Positions 1 through 6,440 of a DNA stretch of 13,743 nt are shown here, piece by piece; within the stretch, counting starts at the first letter, position 1, and every line of letters starts with the position of its first letter. Both the position numbers and the translations under genes were made by a program. Below the pieces are notes generated by a model. The model saw only the letters and a program-made list of their open reading frames with translations. It was not told the DNA's origin and made no database searches. Location: NCBI GenBank assembly GCA_003460745.1, contig QTVU01000056.1:1-13743 (forward strand), written 5' to 3'. Source of the stretch: Firmicutes bacterium AM55-24TS. GTDB taxonomy: Bacteria > Bacillota > Clostridia > UBA1381.

Positions 1-194
1 TATATATTTATCCAATATCGTTTATTTGCAAATACTCTACCATTTGCAAATACTCTACCATTTATCCTGCATACATAAGGACAATTTGGTTCAGAAAGCA
101 TTTTTCTAATAGTTGTTTTCCCCATTCCAAGATACTCACAAAGATCTGTTACAGATAAAAGTTTTTTGTTATTATATCTATTATTAGTCGTCAT
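1..194 (-). CDS. Excisionase/MerR-like winged-helix DNA-binding protein, partial (C-terminus beyond left edge)
   Basis: The gene starts at the ATG at 194-192, behind an AAAGGG ribosome binding site (AGAAAGGGTGATAT before the ATG), and stays open for 64 codons to the window edge. Residues about 11-32 contain LLSVTDLCEYLGMGKTTIRK, which looks like the helix-turn-helix of the excisionase/AlpA/MerR-like family (a LTVxEaaxylgiskxtvyr-type pattern). The family's basic wing, usually like IGNRIFANKxxLDxWI, is visible as CRINGRVFAN followed by KRYWI. Xis proteins of this type bend DNA during prophage or transposon excision; related AlpA/MerR types are regulators. An exact 18-bp tandem duplication repeats NGRVFA in the wing. 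It is the last gene seen of the minus-strand unit, 32 bases after dut. Role as excisionase versus regulator cannot be settled from the fragment. Confidence 0.7.
   Translation of the reverse strand, partial: MTTNNRYNNKKLLSVTDLCEYLGMGKTTIRKMLSEPNCPYVCRINGRVFANGRVFANKRYWINI
24..59. repeat. Two perfect 18-bp tandem copies inside the HTH gene
   Basis: The unit ATTTGCAAATACTCTACC occurs at 24-41 and again at 42-59, followed by four more matching bases (60-63). Being 18 bp it keeps the reading frame and duplicates the six residues NGRVFA in the wing of the DNA-binding domain. Confidence 0.95.
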
Positions 195-226
195 ATATCA
201 CCCTTTCTATAATAACAATCTCCTAT

Positions 227-838
227 TTACTTATTTGTACTTCCAAAGCCACCGTTTCTCTCTTCAACGACATCATCATCAATCACAGTTCCATACTGCA
301 CAAAAATGCCCTGTGCAAATTTGTCACCACGATTGATTCTTACAATTTTATCTTCAAGCGAATTGTTTGTCACTTTGATAAATATATGACCCTCATTATC
401 ACTGTTTGAATAATCGCTGTCGATTATTCCTGTAAGGTTATCCAACCATAAGCGATACTTAAATCCCAAACTACTTCTCGAATATATCTTCAACACCCAA
501 TTTTCATCTATTACTGCTCTGATACCTGTTGGTATTTTTATCGTTTCACCCGACTTTAATTCAAATGAAATTGGACTTTCAAAATCATAGCCAGCAGAGC
601 CCTTTGTAGCCCTTGTAGGAGGCTTTAAAAGGTCATAATAGTCTGAAAGCTGTTGATAGTCATACTTTGTACCAAAAGTGGCTTTCATATCGTTTATAAA
701 TTGGTCTTTGGTTACTTTCTTCAAAATAGCTATATCCCGATTGTTTTCTGATTTATCTAAAAAATAATGAACCAGTATCAACGCAATAGCTATAATGAGA
801 AGAATTGAATTAAAAGTTGCTATCATGTTTTTTATCAT
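227..838 (-). CDS. dut: dUTP diphosphatase (dUTPase) with an N-terminal membrane anchor
   Basis: Trimeric-type dUTPase, hydrolysing dUTP to dUMP and pyrophosphate; it keeps uracil out of DNA and supplies dUMP for thymidylate synthesis. All five family motifs are present in order: KGSAGYDF (about 79-86), YSRSSLG (119-125), TGIIDSDY (136-143, followed by the longer DNEGHI variant common in Firmicutes), RGDKFAQG (170-177) and the P-loop-like RNGGFGST (194-201). The catalytic core starts near residue 70. The first 70 residues are extra: residues 8-27 are a hydrophobic helix (SILLIIAIALILVHYF) followed by a charged linker, which predicts a membrane-tethered enzyme. The ATG at 838 is preceded by AGAAAGGAAG; the internal Met51 lacks a comparable site, so the anchor appears to be translated. 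It lies 14 bases after the NlpC/P60 gene. Confidence 0.95.
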   Translation of the reverse strand: MIKNMIATFNSILLIIAIALILVHYFLDKSENNRDIAILKKVTKDQFINDMKATFGTKYDYQQLSDYYDLLKPPTRATKGSAGYDFESPISFELKSGETIKIPTGIRAVIDENWVLKIYSRSSLGFKYRLWLDNLTGIIDSDYSNSDNEGHIFIKVTNNSLEDKIVRINRGDKFAQGIFVQYGTVIDDDVVEERNGGFGSTNK

Positions 839-852
839 TCTTCCTTTCTGTC

Positions 853-1440
853 TTATTCAACTATTCTTCGTGCCGTAGCATAATCACTTCTTGCTGACAA
901 GCTTGCAATTTTTACTACGTCACCTGTTTGAGGAGCGTGAATCATCATTCCGTCTCCTATGTACATTCCTACATGATGTGGAGATGAGCTATCACCGAAA
1001 AATACTAAATCGCCAGCAAGCAATTCATCTCGTGCCACATATCTTCCTTCATTGACTTGAGTGTAGGTTGTTCGGCTAATGTTTACACCTATTTGTCCAT
1101 AGACATATTGAACAAGTCCACTACAATCAAACCCACTTGGTGTTGTTCCTCCCCATACATATGGAACGCCTAAATATTGTTTTGCAGTTTCTACTGCTTT
1201 TTGATTTAAGGGTGTTGGCGTCGGTGTAGGACTTGGGGTTGGTTCAGGTATTGGTGACGGAGTTGGCTCTAATGCTTTCTCAATGACTTGTGTTGTATAG
1301 TGAACTGACCATACATCACTTATGTCATTCGTCACATTTTCGCTTATATTTGGCATTGCATATGAATTAATCATACTTGTCGCAAAAAATAAACTTCCTA
1401 AAACTAAACTTACGGTTCTTTTTCCTTTCGTTACTACCAT
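853..1440 (-). CDS. Secreted NlpC/P60 peptidoglycan endopeptidase
   Basis: Papain-like cysteine peptidase of the NlpC/P60 family, which cuts peptide stems of peptidoglycan (typically after gamma-D-Glu). Residues 1-28 form a Gram-positive signal peptide (KGKR, a hydrophobic stretch, then SYA as a likely cleavage site). Residues 59-78 are a Pro-Thr/Ser linker (PTPSPIPEPTPSPTPTPTP). The catalytic domain covers 81-195: FDCSGL gives Cys106, HHVGMYIG gives His156 and MIHAP gives His168. The start is supported by GAGAAAGGAATTTA before the ATG. In a phage it could act in lysis, in entry, or as an exported wall-modifying enzyme; the cleavable signal peptide and lack of a wall-binding domain favour secretion. 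Hand-counted GC near 40% in its catalytic part is higher than that of ligA or nrdD. Confidence 0.93.
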   Translation of the reverse strand: MVVTKGKRTVSLVLGSLFFATSMINSYAMPNISENVTNDISDVWSVHYTTQVIEKALEPTPSPIPEPTPSPTPTPTPLNQKAVETAKQYLGVPYVWGGTTPSGFDCSGLVQYVYGQIGVNISRTTYTQVNEGRYVARDELLAGDLVFFGDSSSPHHVGMYIGDGMMIHAPQTGDVVKIASLSARSDYATARRIVE

Positions 1441-1509
1441 TAAATTCCTTTCTCCCGTTCGGATATAGCAGGTATATATCCTTTACGTTGTTCTTTGAAT
1501 GTTCCAACA

Positions 1510-1539
1510 TTGACATCAATATCCAAATTTTGATATAAT
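1510..1539 (+). promoter_or_regulatory. Near-consensus sigma-A promoter for the plus-strand gene
   Basis: A perfect -35 TTGACA (1510-1515) and a perfect -10 TATAAT (1534-1539) are separated by 18 bp. Transcription would start near 1546 and leave a leader of about 75 nt before the ATG at 1621. No comparable minus-strand promoter was found for the NlpC gene in the same interval. Confidence 0.75.
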
Positions 1540-1544
1540 ATATT

Positions 1545-1603
1545 TGTATACGCTACGAAACCACATCTTCGTTTCAGCATAATCCGTTTTGTAAGTGTAT
1601 ACA
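1545..1603 (+). promoter_or_regulatory. Structured 5' leader: long inverted repeat ending at the ribosome binding site
   Basis: TGTATACGCT (1545-1554) can pair with AGTGTATACA (1594-1603), giving a 10-bp stem with one G-U pair. Between the arms ACGAA (1555-1559) can pair with TTCGT (1568-1572), or alternatively GAAAC with GTTTC. The stem begins at the predicted transcription start and ends just before the AGAGAGGA ribosome binding site (about 1606-1613). It could be an RNA control element or 5'-end protection, or at the DNA level a repressor operator. No known riboswitch class is recognised. Confidence 0.5.
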
Positions 1604-1620
1604 GAAAGAGAGGATACTGA

Positions 1621-1839
1621 ATGTCAGATGTTTTGAACATTGCAGTGCAGTGTAACAGCCCTGAACAGCTTATTGCTTTAATAGCAATAATGATATTTGT
1701 TTTTGCCCTAACAGTCGTTGTACTCAAAGGCATTATCAGATTTACAGGGATGGTTCTCAGCACCATTTTGCATTATCATAATGCAACTGTGAAAATCAGT
1801 GGAGCTTCAGTTAACGCTGAGTTAGAGCTCCATAATTGA
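1621..1839 (+). CDS. Small single-span membrane protein, independent plus-strand gene
   Basis: Seventy-two residues with no recognised family. Residues 17-36 (LIALIAIMIFVFALTVVVLK) form one transmembrane helix, followed by a basic stretch (GIIRF) and a C-terminal polar tail. It is the only gene on the plus strand. Reality is supported by AGAGAGGA seven bases before the ATG, a near-perfect upstream promoter and a terminator-like hairpin ten bases after the stop. Hand-counted GC is 38% (83 of 219), above nrdD and ligA. The one-gene unit with its own signals, inserted against the main operon, resembles a phage 'moron'; membrane-acting small proteins of that kind include holin-like and superinfection-exclusion proteins, but nothing here identifies a function. 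Confidence 0.75.
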   Translation: MSDVLNIAVQCNSPEQLIALIAIMIFVFALTVVVLKGIIRFTGMVLSTILHYHNATVKISGASVNAELELHN

Positions 1840-1848
1840 TTGATTGAT

Positions 1849-1880
1849 AAGACCTCATTTTAATATGGGGTCTTATTTTC
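1849..1880 (+). terminator. Rho-independent terminator of the plus-strand gene
   Basis: AAGACCTCAT (1849-1858) and ATGGGGTCTT (1865-1874) form a 10-bp stem with one G-U pair and a six-base loop, followed by ATTTTC. On the minus strand the hairpin is followed by ATCAATCAATC, not a T-tract, so it should act mainly on plus-strand transcription. The hairpin overlaps the stop codon of the converging minus-strand gene at 1873. Confidence 0.75.
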
Positions 1881-2025
1881 TATCTTCATAAAGTGAAGAT
1901 AATTTATCTTGAACTTCCGTATCAAGATAATAATGTAGAAGCATTTCTTGATACGGAGTAAGATACACTTTAAATTGACTTTCTATGAAGTCTTTGATTC
2001 TGTTGTATGTTTTTATGTCTGTCAT
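1873..2025 (-). CDS. Small phage-type protein of unknown function (50 aa)
   Basis: Not recognised. The product, starting MTDIKTYNRIKDFIESQ, looks mostly alpha-helical and soluble, with a KVYLTPYQEMLLHYYL segment. The chosen ATG (2025-2023) follows the nrdG stop by one base (TAAAATG), a coupling junction. The frame is open upstream to another ATG at 2079, which would add 18 residues inside the end of nrdG; neither start has a strong ribosome binding site. I prefer 2025 because it avoids a 53-base overlap. The stop at 1873 lies in the stem of the converging plus-strand terminator. Confidence 0.6.
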   Translation of the reverse strand: MTDIKTYNRIKDFIESQFKVYLTPYQEMLLHYYLDTEVQDKLSSLYEDRK

Positions 2026-2026
2026 T

Positions 2027-2590
2027 TTAGTCACAATATAGAACAATCTTGTTTTGGGCGAGACTTTGTTTGACATCAATTACTCTTTGATTTGAACTTC
2101 CTCGCCATTCAAGAGTTAAATCTCTTTTCTCATCTATATATTCTCCGTCTACAACAATGTCACATAACGAAATAATCTCTTTTCGTATTTCATATAATCC
2201 ATCAACATAACTTTCTTCTATATAATCAAAGTTGTCTGATGAACAAGATTTATAATTCATAATATTTTCCCAAGAATATCCCGTATATAACCAAATTGTT
2301 TTATTGGGGAATAAGTTTCGGATTTCTTTAATCAATTGCAATACTTCATGTAGGTTTTGGTCAGCCAAACATTCTCCACCTAAAAAAGATATTCTTTTAA
2401 TATATGGTCTATCAATCAATTGTATAAATCGTTCTTTTATTTGTGGTGTCCATTCCTTTCCACCATTAAAATCCCAAGTATTAGAGTTAAAACAATTATG
2501 ACAATGGAACGGACAACCTTGAACAAAAAGTGATACTCCTACATTTTCTCCATTTGAGATATCAAGATTGCGGATTGAGGCATATCTCAT
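2027..2590 (-). CDS. nrdG: Anaerobic ribonucleotide reductase activating protein (radical SAM)
   Basis: NrdG is the radical-SAM activase that uses a [4Fe-4S] cluster and S-adenosylmethionine to put the glycyl radical on NrdD. The cluster motif CxxxCxxC is visible as CPFHCHNC (about residues 26-33), preceded by VGVSLFVQG, and the SAM-binding GGE-type motif appears as FLGGECLADQ. Length (187 aa) is normal for the family (about 150-240). The ATG (2590-2588) overlaps the nrdD stop by ATGA, with AGGAAGGAAA in front, so NrdD and NrdG are translationally coupled. Activity requires strict anaerobiosis, which indicates an anaerobic host. Confidence 0.95.
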   Translation of the reverse strand: MRYASIRNLDISNGENVGVSLFVQGCPFHCHNCFNSNTWDFNGGKEWTPQIKERFIQLIDRPYIKRISFLGGECLADQNLHEVLQLIKEIRNLFPNKTIWLYTGYSWENIMNYKSCSSDNFDYIEESYVDGLYEIRKEIISLCDIVVDGEYIDEKRDLTLEWRGSSNQRVIDVKQSLAQNKIVLYCD

Positions 2591-2895
2591 TTTCCTTCCT
2601 CCTCAATATCATCTAAGTGAACATATCTTTCTTTTATTTCTTGAGTTCGTCCTCTTCCCCAAAAATTAGTTCCTATATAACCACACGTTCTTCTTGCAAC
2701 ATTCATTTTATCTTTATTTCGATTATGACAGTTAGGGCACTCCCAGATTAACTCTCCGTCTTCGTCAATAATTTGAATTTCTCCATCATATCCACATACT
2801 TGACAATAATCAGATTTAGTATTAAGTTCGGCATACATAATATGGTCATATATAAAATTCATAACTTCTAATACAGCATCAATATTGTTGGTTAA
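2587..2895 (-). pseudogene. nrdD: C-terminal part of nrdD: zinc site and glycyl-radical domain, out of frame with the rest
   Basis: This frame encodes the last about 100 residues of class III ribonucleotide reductase. It contains two zinc-binding pairs (CQVC and CPNC) and the glycyl-radical loop RRTCGYIGTNFWGRGRTQEI, whose Gly after Cys is the radical site. The open frame runs LTNNIDAVLEVMNFIYDHIM from 2895, exactly where the upstream frame stops, so it is the natural continuation of nrdD shifted by one base. An ATG at 2862 could give a separate 91-aa protein, but it has no good ribosome binding site. If the deletion is real and the ATG is used, the glycyl-radical domain would be a separate polypeptide, comparable in concept with the GrcA/YfiD spare part of pyruvate formate-lyase; I consider a missing base more likely. 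Confidence 0.9.
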
Positions 2896-5864
2896 CCTGA
2901 TGTTTCAATATAAGATATTGCTCCACCAAGAGATAAAGATTGAAACTCCGATTCTTTTGTAAGTTTATCAAATGCATTAATTGGTTCTCTTACAAATGTG
3001 TGATAAGAGTTTGTTATGTAATTTTTATTTGTTATTCCATCGATGACTCCAAAGCGTTTTTCCAAACATTTTGCAAATTTATATGTTGTGTTTTCAATTG
3101 GCGAACCATAAATTGAAAATCCAATATTATGTTCCTTGTTCCATTGAGTGCATTTATCGTTCATAAATCTCATAATTTGTATTCCCAAATCACGACCTTC
3201 TTTTGAATCGATATGGGATTTACCTGTCATATATTTAACACTTTCGTATAATCCCGCATAGCCAAGAGAAATACTAGAATAACCATTATGAAGTAATTTA
3301 TCTATTGTTTCACCTTTTTTCAAACGAGCAAATGCTCCATATTGCCATAAAATTGGAGCAACATCTGAAAGTGTTCCTTCTAATCGTTTGTGTCTACATA
3401 ATAAGGCTTTATGACACAATTCAGTTCTTTGTTCCATTAGTTCCCAAAATTTATCATAATCACCCTCTGATGATAATGCTACATCTACGAGATTTAATGT
3501 AACTACTCCCTGATTAAATCTTCCATAGAATTTATATTGGTTATTTTCATTTTTGTACGGTGAAAGGAAGCTTCGACAATTATGACTATATATTCCACTA
3601 ACCTCAAAATGTTCACTTGATGTAGTAACATCATAACTGTACATAGTTTTATGGATAGGATTGATTTGTGTTACTTCAGATTCAAAATTATATCCTGATA
3701 TCTCAGATTCGATATAATTGTCATATTTCTTCTTGCAAACAATATAATTTATTAATTCATCACACGGATAAAATTCAACTCTATATCTTATCGCATCAGG
3801 ATTTTTCTTTGTATAATGGTTATGATAAATTTTTGCCGGCATTCCTAATGCCTGTACCAAAGCCATTTGTCCTAATGCAAGCTCTTTGTTCGTAGAACCA
3901 ATTTGTACGACTGAATATCCTTTTTCTTTTCTAAATGAATTAATATATCCATCAGCATCAATCATACCTGCTAAAAAGGCTAATTTTGCTGTATAATTCC
4001 AAGCGAAAACTTCATTTGGAATTCGCCTATTCGCTTTATTTATTCCTTCAAATTTTGATGTAAAATAATTTATTGCATATTGTAATCCGTTATTCTCATC
4101 AGCAACGGCACATAAGTCTTTATATGTACCCTTGATTCCTCGTTGTTGTAATATTGTTTTTGTAGACAAACCGAAATATTTTGTAAAGACCGTATTGAAT
4201 TTTTCTTCAATTTCGTCTTCATTGCTTGCTGCAATAGAAGCAAATACATGATTATTTTGATAGCACCCATCACAAAGCATAAAACCTAATAACCATGCTT
4301 TATCCGTATTGAATAAGATTGTCTCTTCAGTGTATTGATTCGAATTAATTAGTAACTTGTCTCCTATTTTTAAATTAGAAGCTTGAACATTATTCCCACT
4401 TCTTAATGTCAATACATGATCGGTTGTACACAAAAGCCTTCTTCCGTTCGAAAAATTAATATCTAACCAATCATTTGATATATTTCGAATAATTCTTTGG
4501 GCTGTGACAAATCCTTTTTCTGTATCATAAATTTTAACATCATTTAAATCCATATATAGATTTGGGTTATCATTTGAAAACTGATGTTCAATGTGAAATG
4601 AATCTGATAATCTTCTCCACATTCTTTCAAATGATTCCACATATAAATTGTCTTTGATTTTATATGTGATAAGCTCCTTGCCATCCACACATCCCATATT
4701 TGGGAAGCAATTTCCTTCTTTTAATTCTTTCATTTTTTTTTCAGAAATATAATCCGGCACCATTCTTTTAGCTGAACATCTAGCCGCAAGTTTCGTTAAA
4801 TAATAATACGGAGAATCAGGACGAATATTATCTTCTTCAAGGACATAAAGTAGTTTTGGAAATGCTTGTGTAACATAAACTCCCACTTCATTTTTTAATC
4901 CAATCAATCTTTGTTTTAAAAATTCTTCAATGATCATTGCAAGTTCTTTTTTATACTCGGTGGTTTCTCCTAAATACATAAATACTGACAAAAAAGGACT
5001 CTGTCCATTTGAATTTGACATACTATTGCATTGATAGTTAAAGGTTTGTACTCCGTCAGATACTTCCTTTTTAGTGTCTCTTTCGGCGAACATTTTACAA
5101 TCTTCTTCTTTAAATCCCCAAGATTTATATTTATTATAGTATTTCTCATAACTATCTCTTACAAATGGGGCTAAATGTGTCAAAGTAATTGTTGCACCAC
5201 CATATTGCATTGAAGTAACTCCAAGAATAATTTGTGTTGCTATTGTGCAAGCCGTTATAAATCTATGCGGTTTTTCAATCATTACTTTATTGATACACGT
5301 TCCGTTTTGAAGCATATCTTCAAGATTAATTAATGAGCAATTTGTCATTGCATTCATTCCAAAATAATCAATATCGTGAAAGTGAATTATCCCTTCATCA
5401 TGGGCTTGTACTATTTCTGGTGGGAGTAAAAATCTACGAGAAATGTCCTTACTGACTATACCTGCCATATAATCACGTTGTGTATTTAAAACTTTTGCAT
5501 TCTTGTTTGAATTCTCTGTATTCCAATATTCACTTTCTCCATTTAATAATTCAGCAATTTCTTCATCTGTTGTATTTTCATTTTCTCTTTGAAACTCTCG
5601 AATACTTCTATATCCTTCATATGCCTTTGCTGTGAGTCTTTGTTTTTTTGTAATTAGCTTATCATATACCATCGATTCTATATCGGATATGCTTACTTCT
5701 TGTTTATCTCTACATTCATCTTCAATTTCTGATGCTATGCTTTCAGCAATTTTAGGTTTAACAATACCTGAACCATTTTTCATTGCCTTTAATATTGCAT
5801 CAGAAATTTTTGATTTATCAAAATTCACCTGTTCGCAATTGCGTTTAATAACTTGCAACATCAT
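2892..5864 (-). CDS. nrdD: Anaerobic ribonucleoside-triphosphate reductase, main part, interrupted by an intein
   Basis: Class III reductase making dNTPs from NTPs with a glycyl radical and formate as reductant. Residues 3-93 are an N-terminal ATP-cone for dATP/ATP control. The catalytic core follows, with NCSLINLEDML (Cys176, matching the conserved first active-site cysteine) and, split by the intein, MG|CRSFLSPY, whose Cys763 matches the conserved radical-chemistry cysteine. Residues 392-762 are the intein; after splicing 619 residues remain. The frame ends at ISYIETSG plus TAA (2894-2892), before the zinc and glycyl-radical domain, which continues in the -1 frame at 2895; the complete spliced enzyme would have about 720 residues, normal for the family. 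The start is one of two adjacent ATGs (5864, 5861) after AAAGGAGGA; the second has better spacing. The first overlaps the end of gmk by ATGA. Confidence 0.95.
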   Translation of the reverse strand: MMLQVIKRNCEQVNFDKSKISDAILKAMKNGSGIVKPKIAESIASEIEDECRDKQEVSISDIESMVYDKLITKKQRLTAKAYEGYRSIREFQRENENTTDEEIAELLNGESEYWNTENSNKNAKVLNTQRDYMAGIVSKDISRRFLLPPEIVQAHDEGIIHFHDIDYFGMNAMTNCSLINLEDMLQNGTCINKVMIEKPHRFITACTIATQIILGVTSMQYGGATITLTHLAPFVRDSYEKYYNKYKSWGFKEEDCKMFAERDTKKEVSDGVQTFNYQCNSMSNSNGQSPFLSVFMYLGETTEYKKELAMIIEEFLKQRLIGLKNEVGVYVTQAFPKLLYVLEEDNIRPDSPYYYLTKLAARCSAKRMVPDYISEKKMKELKEGNCFPNMGCVDGKELITYKIKDNLYVESFERMWRRLSDSFHIEHQFSNDNPNLYMDLNDVKIYDTEKGFVTAQRIIRNISNDWLDINFSNGRRLLCTTDHVLTLRSGNNVQASNLKIGDKLLINSNQYTEETILFNTDKAWLLGFMLCDGCYQNNHVFASIAASNEDEIEEKFNTVFTKYFGLSTKTILQQRGIKGTYKDLCAVADENNGLQYAINYFTSKFEGINKANRRIPNEVFAWNYTAKLAFLAGMIDADGYINSFRKEKGYSVVQIGSTNKELALGQMALVQALGMPAKIYHNHYTKKNPDAIRYRVEFYPCDELINYIVCKKKYDNYIESEISGYNFESEVTQINPIHKTMYSYDVTTSSEHFEVSGIYSHNCRSFLSPYKNENNQYKFYGRFNQGVVTLNLVDVALSSEGDYDKFWELMEQRTELCHKALLCRHKRLEGTLSDVAPILWQYGAFARLKKGETIDKLLHNGYSSISLGYAGLYESVKYMTGKSHIDSKEGRDLGIQIMRFMNDKCTQWNKEHNIGFSIYGSPIENTTYKFAKCLEKRFGVIDGITNKNYITNSYHTFVREPINAFDKLTKESEFQSLSLGGAISYIETSG
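3579..4691 (-). mobile_element. Intein with LAGLIDADG homing endonuclease inside nrdD (371 aa)
   Basis: Protein-splicing element between Gly391 and Cys763 of the precursor. The N-terminal splice residue is Cys (block A CVDGKELITY); block B has TTDH at intein residues 89-92; the two endonuclease helices are LLGFMLCDG (about 134-142) and LAGMIDADG (about 240-248), both keeping the acidic residue; block F is YSYDVTTSSEHFEV (351-364); block G ends YSHN followed by Cys+1. All residues needed for standard class 1 splicing are present and both acidic active-site residues of the endonuclease are kept, so it may be active in both roles. It sits directly before a conserved active-site cysteine of NrdD, so the enzyme cannot work until the intein is removed. 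Confidence 0.95.
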
Positions 5865-6262
5865 TCCTCCTTTGACTCAAAGATTTTAATCACATCATTT
5901 AACTTCATTGCAATCACACTCAAATCAGAATGTCTTGAATTCCTTATGGTACAATCCCAATGTTGGTAATCAACATCGGCAAAAACTTCTTTGTCGTTTT
6001 TAATTCTTTCTTCAATCTTTTCTTCGCTATCCCCACGTTCTTCCATGCGAAGTTTACGTGTGGCTTCATTTGTTTCCACATATATAGTGAAGATCATTTT
6101 GTCTCTATATGTATCTTGTAGATGTTTTAGCCCCTTTATATCTATAATATAAAAATCAGAATTATTGACTTGTGTTTTTGTCGCCCAATAAACATTTCCA
6201 TTAAAAAAAGTTTCTGCTACTACTTCATTATTCTCTTTATCTTTTAGATATTGTTCAACATC
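5861..6262 (-). pseudogene. gmk: Guanylate kinase-like gene, 3' part (frameshifted)
   Basis: Continuation of the guanylate kinase-like gene in the -1 frame. It encodes DVEQYLKDKENNEVVAETF, the NGNVYWATK segment (the family's GxxYGTxK region), NSDFYIIDIKGLKHL (the VILDIDVQGA-like strand), MIFTIYVE, and then the lid-like RKLRMEERGDSEEKIEERI. An ATG at 6097 lies within this part and could give a 78-aa fragment, but that fragment lacks the P-loop and could not be a kinase alone. The stop overlaps the first nrdD ATG (ATGA), which keeps gmk and nrdD in one translational unit. Confidence 0.85.
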
Positions 6263-6423
6263 GAGAATATATGATTAAACTTATCATTTTCATCATTTGT
6301 TCTTATTGGACGAGTGGTATTAGATATAACTTTTGTATAACCATACCGATTACACATATAATTTACAATTGTATCTTTACCACTGCCACTTTCGCCAACT
6401 ACACAATACAAGTTTTTTGTCAT
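6244..6423 (-). pseudogene. gmk: Guanylate kinase-like gene, 5' part with P-loop (frameshifted)
   Basis: Encodes MTKNLYCVVGESGSGKDT, a P-loop (GESGSGKD), then SNTTRPIR, the GMP-binding S-x-TTR-x-x-R motif of guanylate kinases. The frame then runs into a stop at 6244. Adding one base near 6262-6263 joins IFS to DVEQYLK and gives a complete 187-aa protein (5861-6423), normal for Gmk (about 190-205 aa). The kinase makes (d)GDP from (d)GMP and fits the dNTP-supply module. I choose the ATG at 6423-6421 because AAGGAG lies eight bases upstream; the ATG at 6429 is only two to three bases from that site. Phage kinases of this family may prefer dGMP or other dNMPs, which the sequence cannot tell. Confidence 0.85.
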
Positions 6424-6440
6424 ACGCATTTCTCCTTAAA

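Noticed and set aside
1440..1766. Minus-strand 108-codon frame overlapping the plus-strand 72-aa gene
   Set aside because: No convincing ribosome binding site or recognisable protein; it opposes a gene with promoter, ribosome binding site and terminator. A shorter start near 1578 (46 codons ending exactly at the NlpC start) is conceivable but unsupported.
1849..1880. Hairpin as a bidirectional terminator ending the nrd operon
   Set aside because: On the minus strand the stem is followed by ATCAATCAATC instead of a T-tract, so minus-strand transcripts probably read through to the NlpC and dut genes.
3305..4273. Plus-strand frames at 3305-3502 and 3668-3895 and a minus frame at 4070-4273
   Set aside because: All lie within nrdD or its intein, lack ribosome binding sites and look like antisense or alternate-frame shadows.
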